Part shown: positions 24,360 to 35,481 of the stretch, one piece after another
Numbering within the stretch: the first letter of the stretch is position 1
How the letters are laid out: each line of letters opens with the position of its first letter
Assembly (NCBI RefSeq): GCF_029892105.1
Contig: NZ_JARZAJ010000008.1
Span: 1 to 64,000 of the forward strand
Source: Kitasatospora sp. GP82
Lineage (GTDB): Bacteria; Actinomycetota; Actinomycetes; Streptomycetales; Streptomycetaceae
DNA length: 64,000 bases
Reading direction: 5' to 3'
Program-made: the position numbers and the translations under genes
The notes under the pieces: model-generated
What the model saw: only the letters and a program-made list of their open reading frames with translations
What the model was told of the DNA's origin: nothing
Database searches by the model: none

Positions 24360-24668
24360 CCGACGCCTTCGGGCGGTCAGAAGTCCACGTTCACGCAGGC
24401 TGCCCGGTCGCTCGCAGTACGCGGGCCGACCGGGGTGCCGGCGTGGAACACGAGCGACTTCGCCTCGCCCCGGCCGAAAGGCCCACCCGACGGCGGCGCT
24501 CGCCGCTCCGCCGCCCTGCTGGTCGGTGCGGACCGTGATCCGTACTTCGTTGCGGTCGTCCGGACGGGCCGGAGCGGCGGAGGGTCGCACCGGGTCCGCC
24601 ATGTTCTGGTAGCGCGGACCCGGGGAGGCCGGGTCGGCCCCGCACCGCCCGGAGTGCGCCGAGCCGCG
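24360..24668. other. intergenic stretch after argF with coding-like minus-strand pieces
   Basis: About 310 bases. On the minus strand a frame beginning at ATG 24602 reads protein-like for ~45 codons (NEVRITVRTDQQGG), and the next frame reads protein-like to a stop at 24377 (EAKSLVFHAGTPVGPRTA). Neither is a clear family, and the two would need a frameshift to join. I do not call a gene. Confidence 0.3.
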
Positions 24669-25073
24669 TCACCGGGCCGGAGCGATGCCCCGGATCTCGC
24701 AGCGCGGACCGCTCGCTCGCATCAGCCGTAGATCGGCCGTCACCAGCGGTGCCCCGAGCTGCTCGGCGACGGCGACATAGGCCGCGTCGTCGGGCGTCAG
24801 GTTGTCCTTCAGCTCCCAGATCCGCCCGAGCAGCGGTGCGACCTCCACCTTGCGGATCGCCAGGCCGGGCAGCTCGGCCGCCAGTTCGGCCACCCGCGCC
24901 GCGTCGAGTTCCCGGGCGAGGTACAGCCCGCGCAGCGACTGCATCACCTCGATCACCACATGCTCCGGGGCCGCCCACTCGCCGTCCGCCGCGAGTTCGG
25001 CCCGCGCGGCGTCGCCCCGCTCGCCTTCGTCGGCAAGCGCCAGCACCAGCGCGGAGGCATCGACAACAATCAC
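24669..25073 (-). CDS. VapC-type PIN-domain ribonuclease (orphan)
   Basis: 134 residues from GTG 25073. The PIN domain has all expected acidic residues: Asp5 (IVVDASALV), Glu42 (VVIEVMQSL), Asp95/Asp96 (LTPDDAAYVAVAEQLG) and Asp114 (VTADLRL). Such proteins cleave RNA with Mg2+ and usually need a VapB partner. No plausible VapB-like frame precedes it within 300 bases; the only upstream open frame is basic and unstructured. GGGAG sits ~9 bases before the GTG. Confidence 0.82.
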   Translation of the reverse strand: MIVVDASALVLALADEGERGDAARAELAADGEWAAPEHVVIEVMQSLRGLYLARELDAARVAELAAELPGLAIRKVEVAPLLGRIWELKDNLTPDDAAYVAVAEQLGAPLVTADLRLMRASGPRCEIRGIAPAR

Positions 25074-25279
25074 GGGCGGGCTCCCTGGGCGGCGGCGATC
25101 GGCGGACTCGGCCCACCGTAACCGGACCGGTCGCAGGTCGGGCGGGCCGGGGCCCGCGCGCTCAGGACTTGCGCGACGGGACCGGCGAGGGAAGTTTTGG
25201 AGACGTATCGCGGTGGCGCCGTCGGATCGGCTTCAAGGGCATGCCTGTACGTCAGACTCGCGTGGGCATGCACTATGGT

Positions 25280-25299
25280 TTATCTCGACATCGAGATAA
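25280..25299 (+). promoter_or_regulatory. MarR/TamR-type palindrome 1 upstream of aconitase
   Basis: TTATCTCGACATCGAGATAA has perfect 9-base arms around a 2-base centre. It overlaps the -35-like TCGACA (25285-25290). A GCACTATG(G/A)TTTATC segment is repeated 34 bases downstream at site 2. In S. coelicolor a MarR-family regulator, TamR, is reported to bind the aconitase promoter; this site has the expected type and place. Confidence 0.65.
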
Positions 25300-25313
25300 C
25301 TCCGCACTATGAT
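25285..25313 (+). promoter_or_regulatory. acnA promoter
   Basis: -35 TCGACA (25285-25290), 17-base spacer, -10 TATGAT (25308-25313), each five of six to the sigma-70-type consensus. This predicts transcription from about 25320 and a leader of ~178 bases. Confidence 0.6.
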
Positions 25314-25314
25314 T

Positions 25315-25332
25315 TATCTTGACGTCAAGATA
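25315..25332 (+). promoter_or_regulatory. MarR/TamR-type palindrome 2 upstream of aconitase
   Basis: TATCTTGACGTCAAGATA is a perfect 18-base palindrome covering the predicted transcription start. Its centre is 34 bases from that of site 1, and the flanking bases repeat, so the two sites arose as a tandem duplication. Confidence 0.65.
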
Positions 25333-25373
25333 CTTGCCGAGAGGCACAGGCCTCCCATCCTTGCGAGGGTGAG

Positions 25374-25392
25374 TTAGCTAAGGCTTACCTTA
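25374..25392 (+). promoter_or_regulatory. iron box (DmdR/IdeR-type) in acnA leader
   Basis: TTAGCTAAGGCTTACCTTA matches 15 of 19 positions of the iron-regulator consensus TTAGGTTAGGCTAACCTAA. It is ~105 bases before the acnA start and downstream of the predicted transcription start, where an iron-bound repressor would block elongation. Confidence 0.6.
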
Positions 25393-25497
25393 TCTCACTG
25401 TATCGCTCGATGGGTGGGATTGACGGGCCGTTCGGTTCGGATCGTGTGGTCCACACCAACCCCACGCACCGCACGAAGCACCTAGAAGGAGTCAGTC

Positions 25498-28143
<2,646 letters not shown>

Positions 28144-28163
28144 GCATGCTCTAGCCAGGCCAG

Positions 28164-28202
28164 GAGGCCGGTACCCGCTCGACTCGAGCGGGTACCGGCC
28201 TC
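28164..28202 (+). terminator. acnA terminator
   Basis: Perfect 18-base arms (28164-28181 and 28185-28202) with a 3-base loop, followed by TTGTGCTTT. Confidence 0.88.
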
Positions 28203-28422
28203 TTGTGCTTTCCGGCCCCAGGCATCACGATTTGACGCTTGCTGCGCGAAACTGTTCGTTTCTATGGTCAACTGCGCATAAACGCGCTAACTTCTCGGGT
28301 GTCGGCGGGGCGCCGGGGCAAATATGCAGGCTCCCTGCGGATTGCACATGCTGCACCGCCGACAACGCTTTGACCGTCACAGGTCACATCGGGCGGTCGG
28401 GCTATTGCCGCCAGGTGAACGC

Positions 28423-28434
28423 TGGACTATACCT
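28423..28434 (+). promoter_or_regulatory. DasR-like (dre) site upstream of ngcE
   Basis: TGGACTATACCT agrees with 9 of 12 positions of the DasR consensus TGGTCTAGACCA and lies ~120 bases before the solute-binding protein gene. DasR is the GlcNAc-responsive regulator of chitin uptake in Streptomyces. The rest of the 28203-28555 gap holds no gene. Confidence 0.45.
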
Positions 28435-28555
28435 TTGCGCATCAAAGCAACCGCCCCTGACCGGCACTTTCGCCGCTGGGCGCGCCCCAACAGCGGGAAT
28501 TGACGAACCGTCATAACCTGACTGCATCTCCGGACAGCGAGGGGTTAGGGCACTT

Positions 28556-29962
28556 ATGGGCTCTGCAACCGAGTACAACCGCCGTGACATCTTCAAGCGC
28601 GCCGCCGGTATCGCCGTGCTCGTGGCCGGTGGCGGCTCCGTGCTCGCCGCCTGTGCCGGTGGCACCGGCGGCAGTGGCACCAAGGGGGCGAAGAGCGGCG
28701 GTTACGACCTGGCCGACACCAAGAACCCGTTCAACGTGGACAGCAAGGCGGGTCTCGAGGCCTTCATCTTCGACGGCGGCTTCGGCAGCGAGTACCTCAA
28801 GGCGTTCGCGGCCATCTACGCCAAGACCTATCCCGACGCGAAGATCAACCAGCAGGCCGACAAGGACGTCACCGGCAAGCTCCAGCCGCGTTTCAACGCC
28901 GGCAGCCCGCCGGATGTCATCGACGACTCCGGCAACAAGCAGATCAAGCTGGACGTGCTGGTCGAGTCCAACCAGCTGACCGATCTCCAGCCGCTGCTGG
29001 ACGCCCCGTACCTCGACGACCCGTCCAAGAAGGTCCGCGACGTGCTGATGCCCGGCACCATCGACTCGGGCACCATCAAGGGCAAGGTGTACAACCTCTC
29101 CTACGTCTACACCGTCTTCGGCCTCTGGTACTCCGACAAGCTCTTCAAGGACCACGGTTGGACGGCGCCGAAGACCTGGCCCGACTTCATCACGCTCTGC
29201 GGTCAGATCAAGGCGGCCGGCATCGCACCGCTGGCCCACCAGGGCAAGTACCCGTACTACATCAACGTCGCCATGCTGGACATGATCGCCAAGCAGGGCG
29301 GTCTCGACCTGATGAAGCGGATCGACAGCCTCGACGCGTCGGCCTGGGACGACCCGGCCGTCAAGACGGCCATCGACGCGTTCTACCAGGTCGTCGACAA
29401 GGACTTCCTGCTCCCCGGCACCAACGGCATGACCCACATCGAGGCGCAGACCGCCTGGAACCAGTACAAGGCCGCCTTCATCCCCAGTGGATCCTGGCTG
29501 GAGAACGAGCAACTGCCCTCCACCCCGGCCGACTTCGGCATGACCTTCCTGCCGATGCCGTCGCTGCCCGGCGACAAGCTGCCGTTCGAAGCGATCCGGG
29601 CGGGCGCGGGCGAGCCGTTCATCGTGCCGAGGCAGGCCAAGAACGTGTCCGGCGGGCTGGAGTTCCTGAGGATGATGCTGACCAAGGAGGCCTCCGGCAA
29701 GTTCGCCGAGGTCGCCAACAGCCTCACCTGCCTCAAGGACGGCGTCGGCCCGGAGGTCAAGCTGCGCCCCGGAACCCAGTCCACCGTGGTGGCCCTGAAG
29801 GCGGCCGGTGCCAACACCTTCAACTACCAGTACCCGAACACCGCCAGCAAGTTCGACGAGGACCTGCAGAACGCCTCGGGCGAGCTGATGGCCAAGCGCA
29901 TCGGTCCGGACGAGTGGATCAAGCGTGCCAAGGAGTCGGCGACCAAGAACAAGACCGCCTAG
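28556..29962 (+). CDS. ngcE: N-acetylglucosamine/chitobiose ABC transporter, solute-binding lipoprotein
   Basis: 468 residues. The N-terminus carries a Tat-like motif NRRDIFKR (8-15), a hydrophobic core and a lipobox LAAC with Cys33, so it is probably exported by Tat and lipid-anchored. The mature part is a family-1 sugar-binding protein very like S. coelicolor NgcE: GKLQPRFNAGSPPDVIDDSG, DDPSKKVRDVLMPGT and YVYTVFGLWYS. It captures GlcNAc or N,N'-diacetylchitobiose for the two permeases that follow. No ATPase gene is in the operon; MsiK usually supplies it. Two hairpins after the gene may raise its mRNA level. Confidence 0.88.
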   Translation: MGSATEYNRRDIFKRAAGIAVLVAGGGSVLAACAGGTGGSGTKGAKSGGYDLADTKNPFNVDSKAGLEAFIFDGGFGSEYLKAFAAIYAKTYPDAKINQQADKDVTGKLQPRFNAGSPPDVIDDSGNKQIKLDVLVESNQLTDLQPLLDAPYLDDPSKKVRDVLMPGTIDSGTIKGKVYNLSYVYTVFGLWYSDKLFKDHGWTAPKTWPDFITLCGQIKAAGIAPLAHQGKYPYYINVAMLDMIAKQGGLDLMKRIDSLDASAWDDPAVKTAIDAFYQVVDKDFLLPGTNGMTHIEAQTAWNQYKAAFIPSGSWLENEQLPSTPADFGMTFLPMPSLPGDKLPFEAIRAGAGEPFIVPRQAKNVSGGLEFLRMMLTKEASGKFAEVANSLTCLKDGVGPEVKLRPGTQSTVVALKAAGANTFNYQYPNTASKFDEDLQNASGELMAKRIGPDEWIKRAKESATKNKTA

Positions 29963-30019
29963 GCCGGTCGGTCTCAGACCGGCGAAGGGCCCCTCCCGCC
30001 CGTCGGCGGGCAGGAGGGG
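29963..30019 (+). terminator. intra-operon hairpins between ngcE and ngcF
   Basis: One hairpin has arms GCCGGTC/GACCGGC (29963-29983). A second, larger one is G/C-rich with a small bulge (29990-30019). Such stems after the binding-protein gene usually protect its mRNA or attenuate the permease genes. Confidence 0.55.
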
Positions 30020-30093
30020 GAACCGGTGGCACCCGGGGGCCGGCCGATGGCGGCCCCCGGCGTGTCTGCGCCTGACGGACAGGAGATGTGGCG

Positions 30094-31026
30094 ATGCGTC
30101 ACGGCAAGTACCCCTTCATCGTGGGGTTTCTCATTCTTCCGATCGTGCTGTACGTGGGCCTGGTGCTCTGGCCCTACCTGCAGACCTTCGGATACTCCCT
30201 GACCGACTGGTCGGGGCAGAGCCAGCAGATGGACTTCGTCGGGCTGGACAACTACAGCAAGCTCCTCGATGACGACGTCTTCCTCGGCGCGCTGTGGCAC
30301 AACGTCTTCCTGCTCGCCGTCCTGCCGATCGTGACCATCCTGATCGCGCTCTTCTTCGCCTTCATGCTCAACGTCGGCGGCAGGGGCGGCACGGGGGGCG
30401 TGCAGGGTGTGCGCGGGGCCGGGTTCTACAAGGTGGTCTTCTTCTTCCCCCAGGTGCTCTCGATCGCCATCCTCGCCGTGCTCTGGCAGGCGGTCTACCG
30501 CACGGACGGCAGCGGACTGGCCAACGGCGTCCTGATCAAGCTCGGCCTGGCGGACGCCCAGCACCCGGTGGCCTGGCTCTCCGACCCCGACCTGGTGCTC
30601 TGGTGCATCCTCGGGGTGCTGGTCTGGAGCGGTGTCGGCTTCTACCTGGTGCTCTTCTCGGCGGCGATGCAGTCGGTCCCCAGGGACATCTACGAGGCCG
30701 CCCTGCTGGACGGTGCGGGGCGCGGGCAGACCTTCTTCAGGATCACCCTGCCGCTGCTCTGGGAGACCGTGCAGACCGCCTGGGTCTACCTGGCGATCGT
30801 GGCGATGGACGCCTTCGCGCTGGTGGCCAGTATGACGCCGGGCCGTACCTACGGCGGTGGCCCCGACCACCACAGCGAGCTGATGTCCACCTATCTGATG
30901 CGCAACTTCCTCGCCTTCGGTGAGGCCGGCTACGCCTGCGCGATGGGTGTCGTGATCTTCTTCTTCACCCTCATCCTGTCCGTCGTCTCGCTGCGGGTCA
31001 CCCGGCGCGAGCGGATCGAGTACTGA
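30094..31026 (+). CDS. ngcF: sugar ABC transporter permease (NgcF-like)
   Basis: 310 residues, six membrane segments (YPFIVGFLILPIVLYVGLVLW, then VFLLAVLPIVTILIALFFAFML and others). The EAA loop that docks the ATPase is EAALLDGAGRGQTFFRITLP. The AGGAGA site at 30081-30086 is seven bases before ATG 30094 and only one before GTG 30088, so 30094 is preferred. Partner of ngcE and ngcG in the GlcNAc/chitobiose importer. Confidence 0.88.
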   Translation: MRHGKYPFIVGFLILPIVLYVGLVLWPYLQTFGYSLTDWSGQSQQMDFVGLDNYSKLLDDDVFLGALWHNVFLLAVLPIVTILIALFFAFMLNVGGRGGTGGVQGVRGAGFYKVVFFFPQVLSIAILAVLWQAVYRTDGSGLANGVLIKLGLADAQHPVAWLSDPDLVLWCILGVLVWSGVGFYLVLFSAAMQSVPRDIYEAALLDGAGRGQTFFRITLPLLWETVQTAWVYLAIVAMDAFALVASMTPGRTYGGGPDHHSELMSTYLMRNFLAFGEAGYACAMGVVIFFFTLILSVVSLRVTRRERIEY

Positions 31027-31039
31027 GCGGGGCCATGGC

Positions 31040-31990
31040 ATGAGTACCAGCATCGAAAAGACCGCCCCCGTCACGGCCCCCGAACGGGCCAGCGGCAGCA
31101 GGCCGGCCGGCCGGGCGGAGCGCTTCGCCGACAGCGGGGGAGTGCTGAACGTCTTCTCGCACGGCTTCCTCGCCCTCTGGGCCGTGCTGATCGTCTTCCC
31201 GCTGCTCTGGGTCGTGCTCGGTTCCTTCAAGACCGACGCCCAGATCAACGGCAGTGCCTGGAGCTGGCCGAGCCACTGGAGCTTCAAGGCCTTCGGCAGT
31301 GCCTGGACCAAGGGCCACATCGGCGGATTCTTCGCCAACACCCTGATCGTGCTGGCCGGTTCGCTCACCCTCACCATGCTGCTCGGTGCGATGGCGGCCT
31401 ATGTGCTCGCCCGGTACGAGTTCAAGGGCAACCGGCTGATCTACTTCTTCTTCGTGGCCGGTGCGATGTTCCCGGTCTACCTGGCCCTGGTCCCGCTGTT
31501 CTTCATGGTCAGGAACCTCGGTGAGATCTCCCCGCTGCTCGGCCTGAACAGCTATCTGGGCCTGATCCTGGTGTACGTGGCGTACTCGCTGCCGTTCACC
31601 GTGTTCTTCCTGCACTCCTTCTTCCGGTCGCTGCCGACCGCCGTCCACGAGGCCGCGATGCTGGACGGCTGCTCGCACACCCGGGCGTTCTTCCAGGTGA
31701 TGGTGCCATTGGCCAAGCCCGGCCTGATCAGCGTCGGCATCTTCAATGTGCTCGGCCAGTGGAACCAGTACATCCTGCCGGTCACCCTGATGCAGCCGAC
31801 CTCGGCGGGCGAGGCCGACCACTCGATGCTCGCCCAGGGCCTGGTCAACCTGGCTCTGCAGTCGGGGTACAAGAGCGACGCACCGGCACTGTTCGCCGGT
31901 ATGACGATGGCGATGCTGCCGGTACTGGTGGTGTACCTGTCCTTCCAGCGCCAGGTGCAGTCCGGACTCACGTCCGCCACGCTCAAGTAG
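31040..31990 (+). CDS. ngcG: sugar ABC transporter permease (NgcG-like)
   Basis: 316 residues, six membrane segments; the EAA loop is EAAMLDGCSHTRAFFQVMVP. It has the longer N-terminal cytoplasmic arm (~30 residues) usual in the second permease of this type. It starts 13 bases after ngcF and ends the operon before a terminator hairpin. Confidence 0.88.
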   Translation: MSTSIEKTAPVTAPERASGSRPAGRAERFADSGGVLNVFSHGFLALWAVLIVFPLLWVVLGSFKTDAQINGSAWSWPSHWSFKAFGSAWTKGHIGGFFANTLIVLAGSLTLTMLLGAMAAYVLARYEFKGNRLIYFFFVAGAMFPVYLALVPLFFMVRNLGEISPLLGLNSYLGLILVYVAYSLPFTVFFLHSFFRSLPTAVHEAAMLDGCSHTRAFFQVMVPLAKPGLISVGIFNVLGQWNQYILPVTLMQPTSAGEADHSMLAQGLVNLALQSGYKSDAPALFAGMTMAMLPVLVVYLSFQRQVQSGLTSATLK

Positions 31991-31996
31991 GAGCTC

Positions 31997-32029
31997 AGCC
32001 GGGCAGCCACCCGGGGGCGCTGCCCGGCT
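31997..32029. terminator. terminator between ngcG and pepN
   Basis: Perfect 11-base arms AGCCGGGCAGC/GCTGCCCGGCT with an 11-base loop between two convergent genes, 6 bases after the ngcG stop. Confidence 0.75.
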
Positions 32030-32036
32030 GCCGGCG

Positions 32037-34598
32037 TCAGCCCCGGTCGCAGGCCTGCGCGCGCAGGGCGCGGGCCAGGTCGTCGCGGCACTCCAGGACC
32101 AGTCGGCGCAGGGCGGGTGCCGCCGAGGGGTGCCCGGTCAGCCAGGCGTCGGCGTCGGCCAGCGTCTGCTCGTCGGTCTGGTACCGCGGGAAGAAGCCGC
32201 CCACGATGCGCATCGCGATCTCGATGCTGCGCTGGGCCCAGATGTCCTCCAGCAGGCCGAAGTAGCGGTCGGTGTAGCCGGCCGTCAGCTCGCGCTGCCC
32301 CGGCTGGTTGAAGCCCGAGATCTGGGCCTCCACCAGGGCGTTGGGCAGCTCGTCGGAGTCGATCACCGCCGACCAGGCGGCGGCCTTGGCCTCGGCGGTC
32401 GGCAGTGCGGCCAGGCACGCCGTCAGGTGCTGCTTGCCGCTGGCGGTGTTGTCCGCCGTCAGCTCGGCGTTCAGCTCGTCGGCATTCGCGGCGCCGTTGG
32501 AGGCCAGCGCCAGCCAGAGCGACCAGCGCAGGTCCTGGTCCACCTCCAGGCCGTCGATCCTGGCGCTCCCGTTCAGCAGGCCGCGCAGCAGCTGGAGGTG
32601 CTCGTCCGTGCCGGCGGTCTGCGCCAGGAAGCGGGCCCAGGCCAGCTGGTGGTCGCTGCCCGGTGCGGCGGCGCGCAGTTCGCGCAGCGCGCCCTCGGCC
32701 AGCAGCCGTGCGCCCTCGGCGCGCCAGGACGGGTCGGCGTACACGTCGAGCGCGGTCTTGGCCTGCTGGTGCAGCGACTGCAGCACACCGATGTCCGACT
32801 CCTGCCCGGCGAAGCGCAGCACCAGGGCGAGGTAGTCGCGGGTCGGCATCAGCGCGTCCCGGGTGAGGTTCCAGACCGCCGACCAGGCGAGCGCCCGGGA
32901 CAGGTCGTCGGTGATCTCGCCGAGTCCGGAGCGCAGGGTCTCCAGCGAGCGGTCGTCGAAGCGGATCTTGCAGTACGTCAGGTCGTCGTCGTTGAGCAGC
33001 ACCAGCGCGGGCCGGGGCAGTCCGGCGAGCTCGGAGACGACGGTGCGGGCGCCGTGGACGTCCAGCTCGACCCGGTGGGTGCGGGTGAGCGCACCGGCCG
33101 GGTCGCGGTCGTAGAGGCCGATCGCGACCCGGTGCGGGCGCGGCGTCGCGCCGTCCTGGGCGACGGCGAACTCGGTGATCCGCCCCTCGGCATCGGTGGT
33201 GAGCTGCGGGGTGAGCGAGTTGACCCCGGCGGTCTGCAGCCAGGCGGCGGACCAGGCGGTCAGGTCGCGCCCGCTGGTCCGCTCCAGTACGCCGAGCAGG
33301 TCGCCGAGCACGGTGTTGCCGTAGGCGTGCCGCTTGAAGTACTGGCGGGCGCCCTCGAAGAAGGCGTCCCGGCCGACATAGGCGACCAGCTGCTTGAGCA
33401 CCGAGGCGCCCTTGGCGTAGGTGATGCCGTCGAAGTTCAGCTTGGCGTCTTCGAGGTCGCGGATGTCCGCGGTGATCGGATGGGTGGTGGGGAACTGGTC
33501 CTGCCGGTAGGCCCACGCCTTGCGCCGGTTGGCGAAGGTGGTCCAGGCGGACCGGTACCTGGTGGCTTCGACCTGCGAGAACGACCCCATGAAGTCGGCG
33601 AAGGACTCCTTCAGCCAGAGGTCGTCCCACCACCTCATGGTGACCAGGTCGCCGAACCACATATGCGCCATCTCGTGCAGGATGACGTTGGCCCGGCCCT
33701 CGTAGGCGGCCTCGGTGACCTTCGAGCGGAAGACGAACTCCTCGCGGAAGGTGACGCAGCCCGGGTTCTCCATGGCGCCGATGTTGTACTCGGGCACGAA
33801 GCACTGGTCGTACTTCCCGAACGGGTAGGGGAAGTCGAACTCCTGGTGGAAGAAGTCCAGGCCCTGCTTGGTGACGGTGAAGATCTCGTCCGCGTCGAAG
33901 TAGCGGGCCAGCGACTTGCGGCAGGTCGCGGCGAGCGGGATCTCCAGAGTGCTGCCGTCGGCGAGCTTGCGGCTGTAGTGGTCGCGCTCGACGTGGTAGG
34001 GGCCGGCCACCACGGCGGTGAGGTAGGTGGAGATCGGCTTGGTGGGCGCGAACCGCCAGACGCGGGCGCCCCCTTCGGCGGTGACGTCCTCGTGCACCGC
34101 GTTGTTGTAGACGTCCCAGGCGGCCGGTGCGGTCACGGTGAAGCTGAACGGCGCCTTCAGGTCCGGCTGTTCGAAGTTCGCGAACACCCGCCGGGCGTCG
34201 GCCGGTTCGAAGTGTGTGTAGAGGTAGGTCTCCCCGTCCACCGGGTCCACGAAGCGGTGCAGGCCCTCGCCGGTCCGGCTGTACGCGCAGTCCGCCTCGA
34301 TCACCAGGACGTTCTGCTCGGCGAGTCCGTCCACGGCGACCCGGGCGCCGTCGAAGGCCGTGGCCGGGTCCAGGGCACGGCCGTTGAGGGTGACGGACCG
34401 TACCGCGGGGGCCAGCAGGTCCACGAAGGTGGCGGCGCCCGGGGCGGAACTGCGGAAGGAGATCGTGGTGGTGGAGCGGAACGTGGCGGCCGTCGGATCC
34501 ACGGCGGAGGTCACGTCGAGGTGGACCCGGTAGCTGTCCACGCTGAGGATGCCGGCCCGCTGCTGGGCTTCCTCGCGGCTCAGGTTCTTGCCCGGCAC
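32037..34598 (-). CDS. pepN: aminopeptidase N (M1 metallopeptidase)
   Basis: 853 residues from GTG 34598 (GGAG eight bases upstream). It removes N-terminal residues from peptides in the cytoplasm. The zinc site is complete: HEMAH (His308, Glu309, His312) with Glu331 in WLKESFA, and the substrate motif GAMEN lies ~30 residues before it. The N-terminal beta domain and a C-terminal ERAP1-like helical domain are both full length. No signal peptide. The gene is divergent from the Rv2466c-like reductase with ~190 bases between. Confidence 0.95.
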   Translation of the reverse strand: MPGKNLSREEAQQRAGILSVDSYRVHLDVTSAVDPTAATFRSTTTISFRSSAPGAATFVDLLAPAVRSVTLNGRALDPATAFDGARVAVDGLAEQNVLVIEADCAYSRTGEGLHRFVDPVDGETYLYTHFEPADARRVFANFEQPDLKAPFSFTVTAPAAWDVYNNAVHEDVTAEGGARVWRFAPTKPISTYLTAVVAGPYHVERDHYSRKLADGSTLEIPLAATCRKSLARYFDADEIFTVTKQGLDFFHQEFDFPYPFGKYDQCFVPEYNIGAMENPGCVTFREEFVFRSKVTEAAYEGRANVILHEMAHMWFGDLVTMRWWDDLWLKESFADFMGSFSQVEATRYRSAWTTFANRRKAWAYRQDQFPTTHPITADIRDLEDAKLNFDGITYAKGASVLKQLVAYVGRDAFFEGARQYFKRHAYGNTVLGDLLGVLERTSGRDLTAWSAAWLQTAGVNSLTPQLTTDAEGRITEFAVAQDGATPRPHRVAIGLYDRDPAGALTRTHRVELDVHGARTVVSELAGLPRPALVLLNDDDLTYCKIRFDDRSLETLRSGLGEITDDLSRALAWSAVWNLTRDALMPTRDYLALVLRFAGQESDIGVLQSLHQQAKTALDVYADPSWRAEGARLLAEGALRELRAAAPGSDHQLAWARFLAQTAGTDEHLQLLRGLLNGSARIDGLEVDQDLRWSLWLALASNGAANADELNAELTADNTASGKQHLTACLAALPTAEAKAAAWSAVIDSDELPNALVEAQISGFNQPGQRELTAGYTDRYFGLLEDIWAQRSIEIAMRIVGGFFPRYQTDEQTLADADAWLTGHPSAAPALRRLVLECRDDLARALRAQACDRG

Positions 34599-34789
34599 TG
34601 GCGGTACTCCTTTGTCCGGCTGCTCGCACACGGGGTGCTCGGAGGTCTTCCTTGGGGGCATCCTTTCACGCAGTCCCCGCCGTGCCATTGCACAGGTCAC
34701 ACGGAATCAGGTCCGGGGCGGCGGCGTTGTGATCCGCACAAGCACCCATGTGCCCACCGCACTTCTACGCCGAGCGAAGGACGCCGCCA

Positions 34790-35425
34790 GTGACGACCGC
34801 AGACCGCAAGATCGCCGACTTCTGGTTCGACCCGATCTGCCCCTGGGCCTGGATGACCTCACGCTGGATGCTGGAGGTCGAGAAGCTCCGCCCGGTGGAG
34901 ACCCGTTGGCATGTGATGAGCCTGGCCGTCCTCAACGAGAACCGCGAGGACCTGCCGGAGAAGTACAAGCAGAACCTGGCCAACGCGTGGCGTCCGGTCC
35001 GGGTGCTGATCGCCGCTGCCCAGGCGCACGGCGAGGACGTGCTCGGCCCGCTCTACACCGAGCTCGGCACCCGCTTCCACAACCAGGGCCTGCCCAACGA
35101 GCGTTCGACCATCGAGGCGGCGCTGAAGGCGGCCGGCCTCCCGGTCGGCCTGGCCGACGCGGCCGACTCCGATGCGTACGACGAGCAGGTGCGCGCCTCG
35201 CACGAGGCGGGCATCTCGCTGGTCGGCGAGGACGTCGGTACCCCGGTGATCGCGGTGGACGGCCCGGACGGCGGCGACCGGGTCGCCTTCTTCGGCCCGG
35301 TGGTCACCCCGGCCCCGCGCGGTGAGGCCGCCGCCCGGCTCTGGGACGGCACCATCCTGGTCGCCTCCACCCCCGGCTTCTACGAGATCAAGCGCACTCG
35401 TACGGCCGCGCCGTCCTTCGAGTAG
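34790..35425 (+). CDS. mycothiol-dependent DsbA-like reductase (Rv2466c family)
   Basis: 211 residues from GTG 34790. The thioredoxin-fold start ADFWFDPICPWAWMTSRW has a single active Cys17 in CPWA, as in Mycobacterium Rv2466c, a mycothiol-dependent nitroreductase/oxidoreductase. Further matches are WHVMSLAVLNENREDLPE, GEDVGTPVIAVDG and the FFGPV segment before the C-terminus. Mycothiol is the actinobacterial glutathione substitute, so this fits the host. Natural substrates are uncertain. Monocistronic with a strong terminator. Confidence 0.88.
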   Translation: MTTADRKIADFWFDPICPWAWMTSRWMLEVEKLRPVETRWHVMSLAVLNENREDLPEKYKQNLANAWRPVRVLIAAAQAHGEDVLGPLYTELGTRFHNQGLPNERSTIEAALKAAGLPVGLADAADSDAYDEQVRASHEAGISLVGEDVGTPVIAVDGPDGGDRVAFFGPVVTPAPRGEAAARLWDGTILVASTPGFYEIKRTRTAAPSFE

Positions 35426-35430
35426 CGGCG

Positions 35431-35472
35431 ACGACGAGAGGCCCGGCACCTGGGTGCCGGGCCTCTCGTCGT
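35431..35472. terminator. strong bidirectional terminator
   Basis: Perfect 20-base arms (35431-35450 and 35453-35472) with a 2-base gap at the tip, between convergent genes. Confidence 0.88.
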
Positions 35473-35481
35473 GTTCGTGGG

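Larger units (their letters stand above)
25074..25497. other. divergent regulatory region between vapC and acnA
   Basis: 424 bases without a supported gene. It contains tandem palindromes, a promoter and an iron box listed separately. The acnA Shine-Dalgarno AGAAGGA ends about 6 bases before GTG 25498. Confidence 0.7.

Noticed and set aside
25070..25273. 67-codon frame as the missing VapB antitoxin
   Set aside because: Basic, Pro/Ala-rich composition without an RHH, AbrB or Phd-type pattern.
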